64,000 bases of DNA from Kosakonia sp. H02 (lineage in GTDB: Bacteria > Pseudomonadota > Gammaproteobacteria > Enterobacterales > Enterobacteriaceae). Of this stretch, positions 25,774-35,886 are shown in pieces. The notes beneath the pieces were generated by a model. That model saw only the letters and a program-made list of their open reading frames with translations. It ran no database searches and was not told the origin of the DNA. Numbering within the stretch: the stretch's first letter is position 1; every line of letters starts with the position of its first letter. The translations under genes were made by a program, and so were the position numbers. The stretch lies in NCBI GenBank assembly GCA_030704225.1, contig CP131915.1, positions 930,001 to 994,000 on the forward strand, in the 5' to 3' direction.

Positions 25774-27231
25774 TTACATCATCGGCATGGCCAACTGCAC
25801 GATGCTGATAAGCGGCTGCGGATAGATACCGAGCAGCAGCACCAGCAGGGCAGAAATCAGCACTACAATCCCGCCTGCGCTGTATGCCCAGTTGGACGGC
25901 GCATCGCGGTTCAGTTGCTGCGGCGCATTCAGATAGAGGCTCACCGCCACGCGCAGGTAGTAATACAAACCGATTGCCGACCCGAGCACCACTGCGCCAG
26001 TCAACCACCACAGGTGCGCCTGCACACCCACGGCCAGAATGTAGAACTTACCGATAAAGCCTAAGGTCATCGGAATACCCGCCAGCGACAGCATCATCAC
26101 CGTCATCACCGCCGACAGAATCGGGCGGTGCCAGAACAGACCACGGTAGGAGTAGAGCGACTCGGCATCCGGGCCGCGATACGGGCTGGACATCAGGCTG
26201 ACGACGCCAAAAGCACCCAGGCTGCTGAAGAGATAACCGGCCAGGTAAACCCCGACGGTTTCCATCGACATCTGCCCGCTTTGCAGCGCAATCAACGCCA
26301 CCAGTAAATAACCCAGATGCGCGATAGAGGAGAAACCGAGCAGACGTTTAATGTTGGTCTGGCTCAGCGCCATCAGGTTACCGAAGATGATGGAGGCAAA
26401 GGCAATCACGCCCAGCACCACACGAACGGCTTCACTGTCGCCCACCGGCGCATAAAGGAACAGACGCATCAGCACGCCAAAAATAGCGATTTTGCTGGCG
26501 GTCGCCAGGAAGGTGGAAACCGGCGCAGGCGCGCCCTGATAAACGTCTGGCGTCCACAGATGGAACGGCACCAGAGAGAGTTTAAAGCCAAGGCCAACAA
26601 TCATCAGGCCGAGACCCGCCAGCAGCAGCGGTTCATGCAACATGCCTTCACCGAGGCTCTTACCAATCGCCATAAACGACAGATTACCGGTCTGGGCATA
26701 CACCAGCGCAATACCGAACAGCAGGAATGATGACGCCGCGGCAGAGAGAATGGTGTATTTGATGCTGGCTTCCAGCGAGTGTTTCTGGCGAAAGGCGTAG
26801 CCAATCAGCCCGAACAGCGGCAAAGAAATCAGTTCAATACCGAGGAACAGCGCCGCCATATGATTAGCGTTCGCCAGCAAAATCCCACCGAGCGCGGCAA
26901 TCAGTACCAGCAGGTAGAACTCTTCTTTGTTATCGGTATAGCCTTCGAGCCACGGGTAAGCAAACGTACAGGTGGCGAGGCTCGCCAGCAGTACCAGCCC
27001 GGTATAGAGCATGGCATAGCCGTCAACGCGCATCAGCGGCGTGACATCCATGGCCCCGGCCTGACCGACGAACCACAGGGAAAGCAGCGCGACGTTAAGA
27101 CCAATGACCGACAGCGTGGCATTGAAAAAATGGTTGCGTCGCCACGCAATGGAGAGCATTACAACCACCACCGTCAATCCGACGATCAGCAGCGGTAGCA
27201 GCGCAATCAGGTGTTGTGGAGTTATTGTCAT
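25774..27231 (-). CDS. nuoN: NADH-quinone oxidoreductase subunit N
   Basis: Antiporter-like proton-pumping subunit of complex I (NADH:ubiquinone oxidoreductase) in the inner membrane. At 485 residues it equals E. coli NuoN, with about 14 transmembrane helices. The central Proton_antipo_M domain includes SLVPFHLWTPDVYQGAPAP and the broken-helix region. It is the last gene of the operon, followed by a strong terminator; 6 bases separate it from nuoM. Confidence 0.98.
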   Translation of the reverse strand: MTITPQHLIALLPLLIVGLTVVVVMLSIAWRRNHFFNATLSVIGLNVALLSLWFVGQAGAMDVTPLMRVDGYAMLYTGLVLLASLATCTFAYPWLEGYTDNKEEFYLLVLIAALGGILLANANHMAALFLGIELISLPLFGLIGYAFRQKHSLEASIKYTILSAAASSFLLFGIALVYAQTGNLSFMAIGKSLGEGMLHEPLLLAGLGLMIVGLGFKLSLVPFHLWTPDVYQGAPAPVSTFLATASKIAIFGVLMRLFLYAPVGDSEAVRVVLGVIAFASIIFGNLMALSQTNIKRLLGFSSIAHLGYLLVALIALQSGQMSMETVGVYLAGYLFSSLGAFGVVSLMSSPYRGPDAESLYSYRGLFWHRPILSAVMTVMMLSLAGIPMTLGFIGKFYILAVGVQAHLWWLTGAVVLGSAIGLYYYLRVAVSLYLNAPQQLNRDAPSNWAYSAGGIVVLISALLVLLLGIYPQPLISIVQLAMPMM

Positions 27232-27237
27232 GGCGAT

Positions 27238-28767
27238 TTACGGCCTTGTAGTAGTAACGGAATTAACAAACCACTGCTGGATGTTGCTCATCGCGCCATG
27301 CGATGTATCCAGAATCGGCTGCGGATAGAAGCCAAGCAGTACCAGAAGTACAACCAGGACAAGGATCATAAACAGCTCGCGCAGTGACAGCCCTGGCAGC
27401 GTTTGGCTGGCAAGTTCGCTTTTCGCCTTGCCGAAGTATGCACGGTGCAGCATCGCCAGCGAATAAACCGAGGCGAAGACCAGCCCGAAGGTCGAAATCA
27501 CGGTGATGACCGGCACAACCTGGTAGCTGCCGAACAGGATCATGAATTCACCGACGAAGTTACCGGTACCCGGCATCCCGAGCGTCGCCACGGCGAAGAA
27601 CATCGACAGCGCTGGCAGCCATTTAATTTTGCTCCACAGACCGCCCATCATACGCATATCACGGGTATGCAGGCGTTCATACAGCTGACCACAGAGAATG
27701 AACAGACCGGCCGCAGAGAGACCGTGCGCAATCATCTGGATAACCGCGCCCTGGAAGGCCAGTTGGCTACCGGTGTAGATAGCAATCAGCACAAAGCCCA
27801 TATGGGAAACGGAGGTGTAAGCGATCAAACGTTTGATATCGGTCTGGGTGAAGGCCATCCATGCACCGTAGAAAATCCCGATAACGCCAAGCCACATGGC
27901 GATAGGCGCGAACTCTGCCGACGCGTTCGGAAACAGCGGCAGCGAGAAGCGCAGCAGACCGTAAGCGGCGGTTTTCAGCAAGATCCCCGCAAGGTCAACA
28001 GAACCGGCGGTCGGTGCCTGCGAGTGCGCGTCCGGCAGCCAGCCGTGCAGCGGCACTACCGGCATTTTCACCGCGAAGGCGATGAAGAAACCGAGCATCA
28101 GCAGATATTCAACGTTGTGGGACATCGGCGTTTTCAGCAGATCTTCATAGTTGAAGGTCCATACGCCAGTCGCGTTGTAGTGCACCAGCACCAGCGCCAG
28201 AATGGCAATCAACATTACCAGGCCGCTCGCCTGGGTATAGATGAAGAACTTCGTCGCCGCCGTGATACGCGTTTTCCCGTCGGAGGCTTTATGGCCCCAC
28301 AGCGCAATCAGGAAGTACATCGGCACCAGCATCATTTCCCAGAAGAAGAAGAACAGGAACATGTCGATGGCAAGGAACACGCCGATAACACCGCCCAGGA
28401 TCCACATCAGGTTCAGGTGAAAGAAGCCCTGGTATTTTTCGATTTCACGCCAGGAGCAGAGCACCGCCAGCACGCCGAGGAAACCGGTCAGGGTGACCAT
28501 CAGCAGCGACAGGCCATCCATACCGAGATGGATGCTGATACCAAAGCGCGGGATCCAGTCCAGCCTGAACTCTTCCTGCCACTGCGGTAAACCGGTAGCC
28601 TGGGTCAGAGAATAGCCACCCTGCAACCACAGTTGCAGAGAAAGCGCCAGTGTCAGTCCCATCGTGATCAGCGCAATCCAGCGCGGCACCTTCACGCCAA
28701 AGCGTTCGGTTTGCCAGCAGAGGAAGCCACCAATAAAGGGGATGAGTATTAGCCAGGGTAATAACAT
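27238..28767 (-). CDS. nuoM: NADH-quinone oxidoreductase subunit M
   Basis: Second antiporter-like membrane subunit of complex I. Its 509 residues match E. coli. Typical signatures are FFFWEMMLVPMYFLIALWG (conserved Glu of helix 5) and VVPLHGWLPDAHSQAPT (conserved Lys region of helix 7). The 127-base gap to nuoL is the longest inside the operon; it contains only short inverted repeats such as CCTGA/TCAGG and no gene I can support. Confidence 0.98.
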   Translation of the reverse strand: MLLPWLILIPFIGGFLCWQTERFGVKVPRWIALITMGLTLALSLQLWLQGGYSLTQATGLPQWQEEFRLDWIPRFGISIHLGMDGLSLLMVTLTGFLGVLAVLCSWREIEKYQGFFHLNLMWILGGVIGVFLAIDMFLFFFFWEMMLVPMYFLIALWGHKASDGKTRITAATKFFIYTQASGLVMLIAILALVLVHYNATGVWTFNYEDLLKTPMSHNVEYLLMLGFFIAFAVKMPVVPLHGWLPDAHSQAPTAGSVDLAGILLKTAAYGLLRFSLPLFPNASAEFAPIAMWLGVIGIFYGAWMAFTQTDIKRLIAYTSVSHMGFVLIAIYTGSQLAFQGAVIQMIAHGLSAAGLFILCGQLYERLHTRDMRMMGGLWSKIKWLPALSMFFAVATLGMPGTGNFVGEFMILFGSYQVVPVITVISTFGLVFASVYSLAMLHRAYFGKAKSELASQTLPGLSLRELFMILVLVVLLVLLGFYPQPILDTSHGAMSNIQQWFVNSVTTTRP

Positions 28768-28894
28768 GGCGGTTTATGTCCCTTATATTAATCCTGCTCA
28801 GGCTACCTTGCTCGCCAGCCTGAATCTCAGGAATACTTACCTAAATAATGTTTTCACCGGAGACGAATATTCTCGCCCCACAAATCGCACAAAC

Positions 28895-30736
28895 TCAGCG
28901 CAATACCATCAACAGCGCCAGCACCACAACGGCACCGATGCTCATCGACGCCACATACCAGCGCAGATAACCGTTCTCGCTAAACAGCAGACCTTTGCCT
29001 GCAAAGCGCGAGAGGATCGCCGGGATGTTCATCAGCGCATTCAGCGGATCGCTCTTCAGCAGCCATGCAACACCGAGGTAAGGTTTCACAAACACGCGGT
29101 CGTAAAGCCAGTCGAAGCCCCAGGCATTGAACCACCAGGTGCCGAAGAAACGGCCCGCCGCGCTGTTGGCAATCGAGGTCACCAGCGTGCGTTTACCCAG
29201 CCACAACCAGGCTGCCAGCAGAATACCGATCACCGCCACCGCACCGGAGGCCACTTCCAGCATTACTACGCTACCGTGCGCAAGTTCGCTGGTTTCCGGC
29301 AGTACGCCACGCAGCGGCGGCACGATCATCGCGCCGACAAACGTAGAGAGCACCAGCAGCACAATCAGCGGCAGATGATGGGTGATCCCCTTCCCTGCAT
29401 GGGCGTGAATTTGCTCTTTGCCGTGGAACACAATGAAAATCAGGCGGAAGGTGTAGAGCGAGGTCATAAACGCGCCAACCAGACCCGCAATCATCAGATT
29501 GACATGACCATTCGCCACCGCACCGGCAAGGATTTCGTCCTTACTGAAGAAGCCCGCAGTAATAAGCGGTAGCGCAGAGAGCGCCGCGCCGCCGACCAGG
29601 AAGCAGGCATACACCAGCGGAATCGACTTACGCAGGCCGCCCATCTTGAAGATGTTCTGCTCGTGGTGGCAGGCGAGGATAACCGAACCGGACGACAGGA
29701 ACAGCAGCGCTTTAAAGAACGCGTGAGTCATCAGGTGGAAAATCGCCGCGTCCCATGCCTGTACGCCGAGCGCCAGGAACATGTAACCAATCTGGCTCAT
29801 CGTCGAGTAAGCAAGGACGCGTTTGATATCCGTCTGCACAAGTGCAGCGAAACCGGCCATCAACAGCGTCACAGCACCGACGATACCAACCAGATGCAGC
29901 ACTTCCGGCGTCATCAGGAACAGACCATGAGTACGGGCAATCAGGTAAACACCGGCGGTCACCATGGTAGCGGCGTGGATCAGCGCCGAAACCGGGGTCG
30001 GACCTGCCATCGCGTCCGCAAGCCAGGTTTGCAACGGCAACTGAGCCGATTTGCCGACCGCGCCGCCCAGCAGCATCAATGTCGCCCACATCAGCATGTT
30101 ATTGCCGTCGGCGAAGTGCTGCGGTGCCAGTTCAACCATTTCGCGGAAGTTCAGCGTGCCCAGCTCGTTGTAGAGAATGAACAGCGCGAACGCGAGGAAC
30201 ACATCGCCCACGCGGGTGACGACAAACGCTTTCATCGCCGCTGCGCCATTCTTCGGATCGGTGTAGTAGAAGCCGATCAGCAGATAGGAGCACAGGCCCA
30301 CGCCTTCCCAGCCGAGATACATCAGCAGCAGGTTATCGGCCAGCACCAGAACCACCATGCTGGCGATAAACAGGTTGGTATAGGCGAAGAAGCGGGAGTA
30401 ACCCTCTTCACCGCGCATGTACCAGGAGGCGAACATGTGGATCAGGAAGCCAACGCCGGTCACCACCGACAGCATGGTCAGCGACAGGCCGTCCAGCACC
30501 AGGTTAAAACCGATGTTGAAATCGCCAACCGCCATCCAGGTCCACAGCGGTTGCACAAACGGCTGCTGACCATTGTTGAAAAAATCAACACCGACCAGCG
30601 CGGTGACTGCCGCGGCCAGACCAATCGAACCCATACCGACGGTGGCAGAGACGTTCTCTGACCAGCGCCCGCGGGAAAAGGCCAGCAATACAAAGCCAAT
30701 AAAAGGAAAAATAATGGTTAAGGCGAGCATGTTCAT
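28895..30736 (-). CDS. nuoL: NADH-quinone oxidoreductase subunit L
   Basis: Largest antiporter-like subunit, which also provides the long lateral helix clamping the membrane arm. Its 613 residues match E. coli. The N-terminal extension and Proton_antipo_M regions are present, with LLMYLGWEGVGLCSYLLIGF and LPLQTWLADAMAGPTPVSAL. Its start overlaps the nuoK stop (ATGA). Confidence 0.98.
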   Translation of the reverse strand: MNMLALTIIFPFIGFVLLAFSRGRWSENVSATVGMGSIGLAAAVTALVGVDFFNNGQQPFVQPLWTWMAVGDFNIGFNLVLDGLSLTMLSVVTGVGFLIHMFASWYMRGEEGYSRFFAYTNLFIASMVVLVLADNLLLMYLGWEGVGLCSYLLIGFYYTDPKNGAAAMKAFVVTRVGDVFLAFALFILYNELGTLNFREMVELAPQHFADGNNMLMWATLMLLGGAVGKSAQLPLQTWLADAMAGPTPVSALIHAATMVTAGVYLIARTHGLFLMTPEVLHLVGIVGAVTLLMAGFAALVQTDIKRVLAYSTMSQIGYMFLALGVQAWDAAIFHLMTHAFFKALLFLSSGSVILACHHEQNIFKMGGLRKSIPLVYACFLVGGAALSALPLITAGFFSKDEILAGAVANGHVNLMIAGLVGAFMTSLYTFRLIFIVFHGKEQIHAHAGKGITHHLPLIVLLVLSTFVGAMIVPPLRGVLPETSELAHGSVVMLEVASGAVAVIGILLAAWLWLGKRTLVTSIANSAAGRFFGTWWFNAWGFDWLYDRVFVKPYLGVAWLLKSDPLNALMNIPAILSRFAGKGLLFSENGYLRWYVASMSIGAVVVLALLMVLR

Positions 30737-31035
30737 CCACGCATCTCACTTACTGAATCGATATTCAGATTCTGGCGGCGACGATGGAGTTGCAGCAGCA
30801 ACGCCAGGCCAATACTCGCTTCCGCAGCCGCGAGGCTAATGGCGAGGATATACATCACCTGTCCGTCGGTCTGGCCCCAGTAACTGCCGGCGACCACGAA
30901 GGCCAGCGCGGCGGCGTTAATCATGATTTCCAGCCCAATCAGCATGAAAAGCAGATTGCGGCGGATAACCAGACCGGTTAAACCCAAAACAAACAAAATC
31001 GCCGCGAGGATCAGTCCATGTTGTAAGGGGATCAT
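30733..31035 (-). CDS. nuoK: NADH-quinone oxidoreductase subunit K
   Basis: Small membrane subunit (100 residues, three helices) related to MrpC and forming part of the proton path. Two conserved membrane glutamates are visible in IGLEIMINAAAL and LAAAEASIGLA. It overlaps nuoJ and nuoL by ATGA at both ends. Confidence 0.98.
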   Translation of the reverse strand: MIPLQHGLILAAILFVLGLTGLVIRRNLLFMLIGLEIMINAAALAFVVAGSYWGQTDGQVMYILAISLAAAEASIGLALLLQLHRRRQNLNIDSVSEMRG

Positions 31036-31586
31036 GCGTGCTCCTCCGTTTTTCTTTTCGCGCGGTCATCCGTGCGGTTGCTCAGCACTTCGCCAGCTCT
31101 GTCTTCACGTCCCAGATGGAACGCGACAACCAGACCTGCCAGCAGCAGCATCGACGCCAGTTCAACCGCCAGTACGTAAGGGCCAAACAGTGTGATACCG
31201 ACCGCTTTCGCGCTAATTGCCGCGCCGTCGATACCCTGATCGTTAACCCCCAGAATGGCGTAAATCATCACCACCAGCAGCACCGCAGAGAGCAGCGCCG
31301 GGCCAATCCAGATTTGCGGCGAGAGCCAGTTGCGCTCCTGCTCGACCACGGAATTGCCGAGGTTCAGCATCATCACCACGAACACGAACAGCACCATAAT
31401 CGCCCCGGCGTAGACGATGATCTCCAGCGCCCCGGCGAAGTACGCGCCGAGGGAAAAGAAGACCCCGGCAATCGCCAACAGGGAGATAATCAAATACAAC
31501 AAGGCGTGTACCGGGTTGGTATGCGTTATTACGCGTACCGTCGTCAGGACGGCGACCAGGCCACAGATATAAAAAGCGAACTCCAT
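31032..31586 (-). CDS. nuoJ: NADH-quinone oxidoreductase subunit J
   Basis: Membrane subunit of complex I with five helices; 184 residues, as in E. coli. The helix-3 region ALEIIVYAGAIMVLFVFVVMML, with its flexible pi-bulge segment, is present. The charged C-terminal tail ends RKTEEHA. It lies 11 bases after nuoI and overlaps nuoK. Confidence 0.98.
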   Translation of the reverse strand: MEFAFYICGLVAVLTTVRVITHTNPVHALLYLIISLLAIAGVFFSLGAYFAGALEIIVYAGAIMVLFVFVVMMLNLGNSVVEQERNWLSPQIWIGPALLSAVLLVVMIYAILGVNDQGIDGAAISAKAVGITLFGPYVLAVELASMLLLAGLVVAFHLGREDRAGEVLSNRTDDRAKRKTEEHA

Positions 31587-31597
31587 TGCCCCTCTCC

Positions 31598-32140
31598 TTA
31601 CGGTAACAGGCCCTTGACGTCGATAGGCTTAGCTTCATTCTCTGCTTCGCCCTTATCTTTGCCGTCGATTGCCATACCTGCCATCCGGTAGAAGTTATAT
31701 TCCGGGTATTTGCCCGGACCGGAGATCAGCAGATCCTCTTTTTCATACACCAGATCCTGGCGCTTAAACTCGCCCAGTTCGAAATCTGGCGTCAGCTGAA
31801 TAGCCGTGGTCGGGCACGCTTCTTCACACATGCCGCAGAAGATGCAGCGGGAGAAGTTGATACGGAAAAATTCCGGGTACCAGCGGCCATCAACGGTTTC
31901 CGCTTTTTGCAGCGAGATACAGCCGACAGGACAGGCTACCGCGCACAGGTTACAGGCAACGCAGCGCTCTGCGCCGTCCGGATCGCGCGTCAGCACAATA
32001 CGGCCACGGTAGCGCGGCGCCAGATAAACTGGCTCTTCCGGGTACATACGCGTTTCGCGTTTGGCGAACGCATGCAGGCCAATCATCCAGATACTGCGAA
32101 CCTGGGTGCCAAAGCCCACGAGTAATTCTTTTAAAGTCAT
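31598..32140 (-). CDS. nuoI: NADH-quinone oxidoreductase subunit I
   Basis: Peripheral-arm ferredoxin-like subunit carrying clusters N6a and N6b, which pass electrons to N2 in NuoB. It has 180 residues. Two complete [4Fe-4S] motifs are visible, CVACNLCAVACP and CIFCGMCEEACP. An amphipathic N-terminal helix contacts the membrane. It lies 14 bases after nuoH. Confidence 0.98.
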   Translation of the reverse strand: MTLKELLVGFGTQVRSIWMIGLHAFAKRETRMYPEEPVYLAPRYRGRIVLTRDPDGAERCVACNLCAVACPVGCISLQKAETVDGRWYPEFFRINFSRCIFCGMCEEACPTTAIQLTPDFELGEFKRQDLVYEKEDLLISGPGKYPEYNFYRMAGMAIDGKDKGEAENEAKPIDVKGLLP

Positions 32141-32154
32141 GGTCTCATCACCCC

Positions 32155-33132
32155 TTATTGCGCCTGCCAGAGAATGACAGCCGCCGTGCCCAGCAAGTTA
32201 AGCAGGGTCAGCGGCAGGCAAATTTTCCAGCCAAACGACATCACCTGATCATAACGAGGACGCGGCAGTGCAGCGCGAATCAAAATGAACATCATCATAA
32301 AGAACGCGGTTTTAATCGCGAACCAGATGAACGGCGGTAGCAACGGCCCCTGCCAGCCACCGAAGAACAGCGTGACCATCAGCGCGGAAATGGTGACGAT
32401 ACCGATATACTCACCGACGAAGAACAGACCGAACTTCATACCGGAGTATTCGATGTGGTAACCGTCCGCCAGTTCCTGCTCCGCTTCCGGCTGGTCAAAC
32501 GGGTGACGGTGACACACCGCCACGCCCGCGATAGCGAAAGTGATAAAGCCGAAGAACTGCGGGATAACGTTCCACAAACCCGCCTGGTTGTTGACGATGT
32601 CGGTCATATTGAATGAACCGGCCTGCGCCACCACCCCCATCAGAGAGAGGCCAAGAAACACTTCGTAGCTCAGGGTTTGCGCAGAGGCACGCATCGCACC
32701 GAGCAGCGAGTATTTGTTGTTACTGGACCAGCCTGCGAACAGCACCGCGTAAACCGCCAGACCCGCCATCATCAGGAAGAACAAAATCCCGATGTTGAGA
32801 TCGGCCACTACCCAGGTCGGGCTGACCGGCACAATGGCGAAAGCTAACAGCAACGAGGTAAAGGCAATCATCGGCGCGAGGGTGAAAATCACGCGATCCG
32901 AGAAACGCGGGATCCAGTCCTCTTTAAAGAACATTTTGATCATGTCCGCGACCAGCTGGAGTGAACCACCCCAGCCCACGCGGTTCGGCCCGTAACGATT
33001 CTGGAACAGGCCGAGCAGGCGACGTTCGCCAAAGCTCATGAACGCACCGCAGGTGACTACCACCAGCAGGATGACAACCGCTTTCAGGATGCTTAACAGA
33101 ATGTCGATAACATCCGGTGTTAACCAGCTCAT
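32155..33132 (-). CDS. nuoH: NADH-quinone oxidoreductase subunit H
   Basis: Membrane subunit that forms the quinone chamber together with NuoB and NuoD. At 325 residues it equals E. coli. It has about eight helices and the charged cytoplasmic loops ERRLLGLFQNRYGPNRVG and DQPEAEQELADGYHIEYSG, typical of the E-channel. The start overlaps the nuoG stop by ATGA. Confidence 0.98.
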   Translation of the reverse strand: MSWLTPDVIDILLSILKAVVILLVVVTCGAFMSFGERRLLGLFQNRYGPNRVGWGGSLQLVADMIKMFFKEDWIPRFSDRVIFTLAPMIAFTSLLLAFAIVPVSPTWVVADLNIGILFFLMMAGLAVYAVLFAGWSSNNKYSLLGAMRASAQTLSYEVFLGLSLMGVVAQAGSFNMTDIVNNQAGLWNVIPQFFGFITFAIAGVAVCHRHPFDQPEAEQELADGYHIEYSGMKFGLFFVGEYIGIVTISALMVTLFFGGWQGPLLPPFIWFAIKTAFFMMMFILIRAALPRPRYDQVMSFGWKICLPLTLLNLLGTAAVILWQAQ

Positions 33133-35855
33133 GCTTGCGCCTCCCGCAGATTTTCAAGACGTGCCCCGGCCAGCACCGGCGCAATGCCCGGCATGCCCAT
33201 CGGCAGACCGACCTGCCCTGCCGCCAGACCTTCCGAGACCTGCAACGGCAGGCTGATGGTCTGACCTTCGTAAGTGAAGGAGACGCGCGCGCCCGCATTC
33301 ACACCAAGCTTCGCGGCATCTGCCGGGTTCAGCTTGATATACGGTTGCGGCATACGGCTCTGGAATACCGGCGAACGCTGCGACATTTCATCGCTGCCAA
33401 ACAGGTGATAGTAAGGCGCGATACGCCATTTACCGTCTTCGGCCATAAACGCACCCGGTACGGTGGTGAAATAATCCAGACCACGTTCAGACGCTTCAAT
33501 CAGACGCACGCCCGGATCGCCATGGCGCAGGTGACCGCCCACTTCGTCCTGGAATTTGTTCCAGGCCTGCGGGGAGTTCCAGCCCGGAGCCCAGGCAAAC
33601 GGGATTTGCGAACGCGGCGCGGACGGCTGGTTGTTCCCTTCCATCGAGAAGGCGAACATGGTGTCTTTGTCCTGCGGCTGACGCGGCTCATGCACGTTGA
33701 TGTTGGCGCGCATGGCGGTGCGTCCGCTGTAACGGTGCGGTTCACGCGCCAGTTTCTGCCCGCGAATACGGAAGCTTGCATCCGGCGCGGCATCTTTAAT
33801 ACCTGCCAGCTGTGGCAGCGCGACAATTGCCGCGTCAATCACATGGTCAAGCTGCGTCCAGTCCACTTCACGGTTCAGTACCGTGCTGTGCAGGGAGTGC
33901 AGCCAGCGCCAGCTCTCCAGCATAATCGCTTTGCTGTCGTAGTAGCTCGGGTCGTAAACCTGGAAGAAGCGCTGCGCGCGGCCTTCGTTATTGATAACCG
34001 TCCCGTCGCTTTCCGCGAAGCTTGCCGCAGAGAGCACCAGATGCGCGTTATCCATGATCGCCGTGCGCTGGTGATCGATAACCAGAACCAGCGGCGCTTT
34101 TGCCAGCGCAGCATCAACGCGCGCGGCAGAAGCATGACGGTGCAGATCGTTTTCCAGCACCACCACCGCGTCCGCGCTGCCGCTCTCCAGCTCAGCCAGC
34201 GCTTCATCGAGGCTACCGCCGCCGATAAGACCCAGACCCATGCTGTTGACCGAGCGGGCAATCATGGTGATGCCGACATCCGCACCGCGCCCTTTCAGGG
34301 CTTTCGCCACGTTGGCGGCGGCGTGGATCACTTCTGCGCTGCCCGCGTTGGTGCCAGAGATAATCAGCGGTTTCTTCGCCCCGGCCAGCGCCTGGACAAT
34401 CACATCGATTTTGCTCTTCAGATCACTGCTCAGACCGTCAACCGCCGGGGCAGACTCATCCAGCGCATGGGCGATGGCGAAACCTAAACGCGCCTGATCT
34501 TCAACCGGTGCGCGGTAGGTCCACGCGGCGATATCGTCCAGACGGGTGTTGTCGACGTTGGTGACAAACAGTGGATGTTTGGCGCGCTGACCAATGTTCA
34601 TGATTGCCGCAATCTGCCAGTCGGCCACTTTCTGCGCCGCCGCCATTTCACGGGCTTTACCTTTCACTGCCTGGCGCACCGCCAGCGCAACACGCGCGCC
34701 GGTCTGGGTAATGTCTTCGCCGAGGACCAGCACCGCATCGTACGTTTCGATTTCGCGCAGCGCCGGAGTGCGAACACCGCCTTCGCGCAGCACTTTCAGC
34801 GCTAACTCAAGACGTTGCTGCTCACCTTTGGCAATACCGGTGTAGAAATTTTCCGCGCCGACCAGTTCACGCAGCGCGAAGTTGCTCTCTACGCTGGCGC
34901 GCGGGGAACCGATACCAATCACTTTCTTCGACTGACGCAGAATATCCGCTGCGCCCTGCATCGCTTGTTCAGCGTTGAGGGTGATGAGATCGTCGCCGCG
35001 GCGTTGTACCGGCTGGCGCGGGCGGTCTTTCAGGTTGACGTAGCCATAACCGAAGCGGCCACGGTCGCAGAGGAAGTAGTGGTTTACGCTACCGTTGTAG
35101 CGGTTTTCGATACGACGCAGTTCACCGTAGCGTTCACCAGGGCTGGTGTTGCACCCCAGCGAGCACTGCTGGCAGATACTCGGTGCAAACTGCATGTCCC
35201 ACTTACGGTTATACCGCTCGGAGTGGGTTTTATCGGTGAAGACGCCGGTCGGGCAGATTTCGACCAGGTTACCGGAGAACTCGCTTTCCAGCACACCGTC
35301 TTCCGGGCGACCGAAGTAGACGTTGTCATGCGCGCCGTAAACGCCCAGATCCGTGCCGTCGGCATAATCTTTGTAGTAACGCACACAGCGGTAGCAGGCA
35401 ATGCAGCGGTTCATCTCGTGAGAAATGAACGGGCCGAGATCCTGATTACGGTGCGTACGTTTGGTGAAACGATAGCGACGGAAGTTGTGACCGGTCATAA
35501 CGGTCATATCTTGCAGGTGGCAGTTGCCGCCCTCTTCGCAGACCGGGCAGTCGTGCGGGTGGTTGGTCATCAACCACTCCACCACGCTTTCACGGAACTG
35601 CTTCGCTTCGTGGTCATCAATCGAAATAAACGTACCATCGGATGCCGGGGTCATGCAGGACATGACCAGGCGGCCACGCGTGTCTTCCGCGTTTTGATAT
35701 TGCTTCACCGCACACTGGCGGCACGCACCCACGCTCCCCAGCGCCGGATGCCAGCAAAAATAAGGAATATCAAGGCCTAAAGAGAGACACGCCTCCAGAA
35801 GGTTGTCCGCTCCGTTTACCTCGTATTCTTTGCCGTCTACGTGAATAGTAGCCAT
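33129..35855 (-). CDS. nuoG: NADH-quinone oxidoreductase subunit G
   Basis: Largest peripheral-arm subunit, holding several iron-sulfur clusters. It is 908 residues from the ATG at 35855; that codon is preferred over 35861 because GGAAG is about 8 bases upstream, while the earlier Met has almost no spacing. Cluster motifs in order are CWHPALGSVGACRQCAVK (2Fe-2S), HDCPVCEEGGNCHL, CIACYRCVRYY with CPTGVFTDKT, and CQQCSLGCN, the extra N7 site found in enterobacteria. A molybdopterin-oxidoreductase-like C-terminal domain follows. Confidence 0.98.
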   Translation of the reverse strand: MATIHVDGKEYEVNGADNLLEACLSLGLDIPYFCWHPALGSVGACRQCAVKQYQNAEDTRGRLVMSCMTPASDGTFISIDDHEAKQFRESVVEWLMTNHPHDCPVCEEGGNCHLQDMTVMTGHNFRRYRFTKRTHRNQDLGPFISHEMNRCIACYRCVRYYKDYADGTDLGVYGAHDNVYFGRPEDGVLESEFSGNLVEICPTGVFTDKTHSERYNRKWDMQFAPSICQQCSLGCNTSPGERYGELRRIENRYNGSVNHYFLCDRGRFGYGYVNLKDRPRQPVQRRGDDLITLNAEQAMQGAADILRQSKKVIGIGSPRASVESNFALRELVGAENFYTGIAKGEQQRLELALKVLREGGVRTPALREIETYDAVLVLGEDITQTGARVALAVRQAVKGKAREMAAAQKVADWQIAAIMNIGQRAKHPLFVTNVDNTRLDDIAAWTYRAPVEDQARLGFAIAHALDESAPAVDGLSSDLKSKIDVIVQALAGAKKPLIISGTNAGSAEVIHAAANVAKALKGRGADVGITMIARSVNSMGLGLIGGGSLDEALAELESGSADAVVVLENDLHRHASAARVDAALAKAPLVLVIDHQRTAIMDNAHLVLSAASFAESDGTVINNEGRAQRFFQVYDPSYYDSKAIMLESWRWLHSLHSTVLNREVDWTQLDHVIDAAIVALPQLAGIKDAAPDASFRIRGQKLAREPHRYSGRTAMRANINVHEPRQPQDKDTMFAFSMEGNNQPSAPRSQIPFAWAPGWNSPQAWNKFQDEVGGHLRHGDPGVRLIEASERGLDYFTTVPGAFMAEDGKWRIAPYYHLFGSDEMSQRSPVFQSRMPQPYIKLNPADAAKLGVNAGARVSFTYEGQTISLPLQVSEGLAAGQVGLPMGMPGIAPVLAGARLENLREAQA

Positions 35856-35886
35856 TAGCATGCTTCCAAATTAAAAAATTCTTTGA

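Noticed and set aside
25625..25825. 66-codon plus-strand frame running through the terminator at 25720-25754 into nuoN
   Set aside because: It reads through a strong intrinsic terminator and into the antisense of nuoN; an RNA gene explains the region better.
33117..34487. 456-codon plus-strand frame opposite nuoG, with similar long frames opposite nuoL, nuoM and nuoCD
   Set aside because: They are mirror frames of highly biased nuo codons; the minus-strand proteins are certain and collinear with known subunits.
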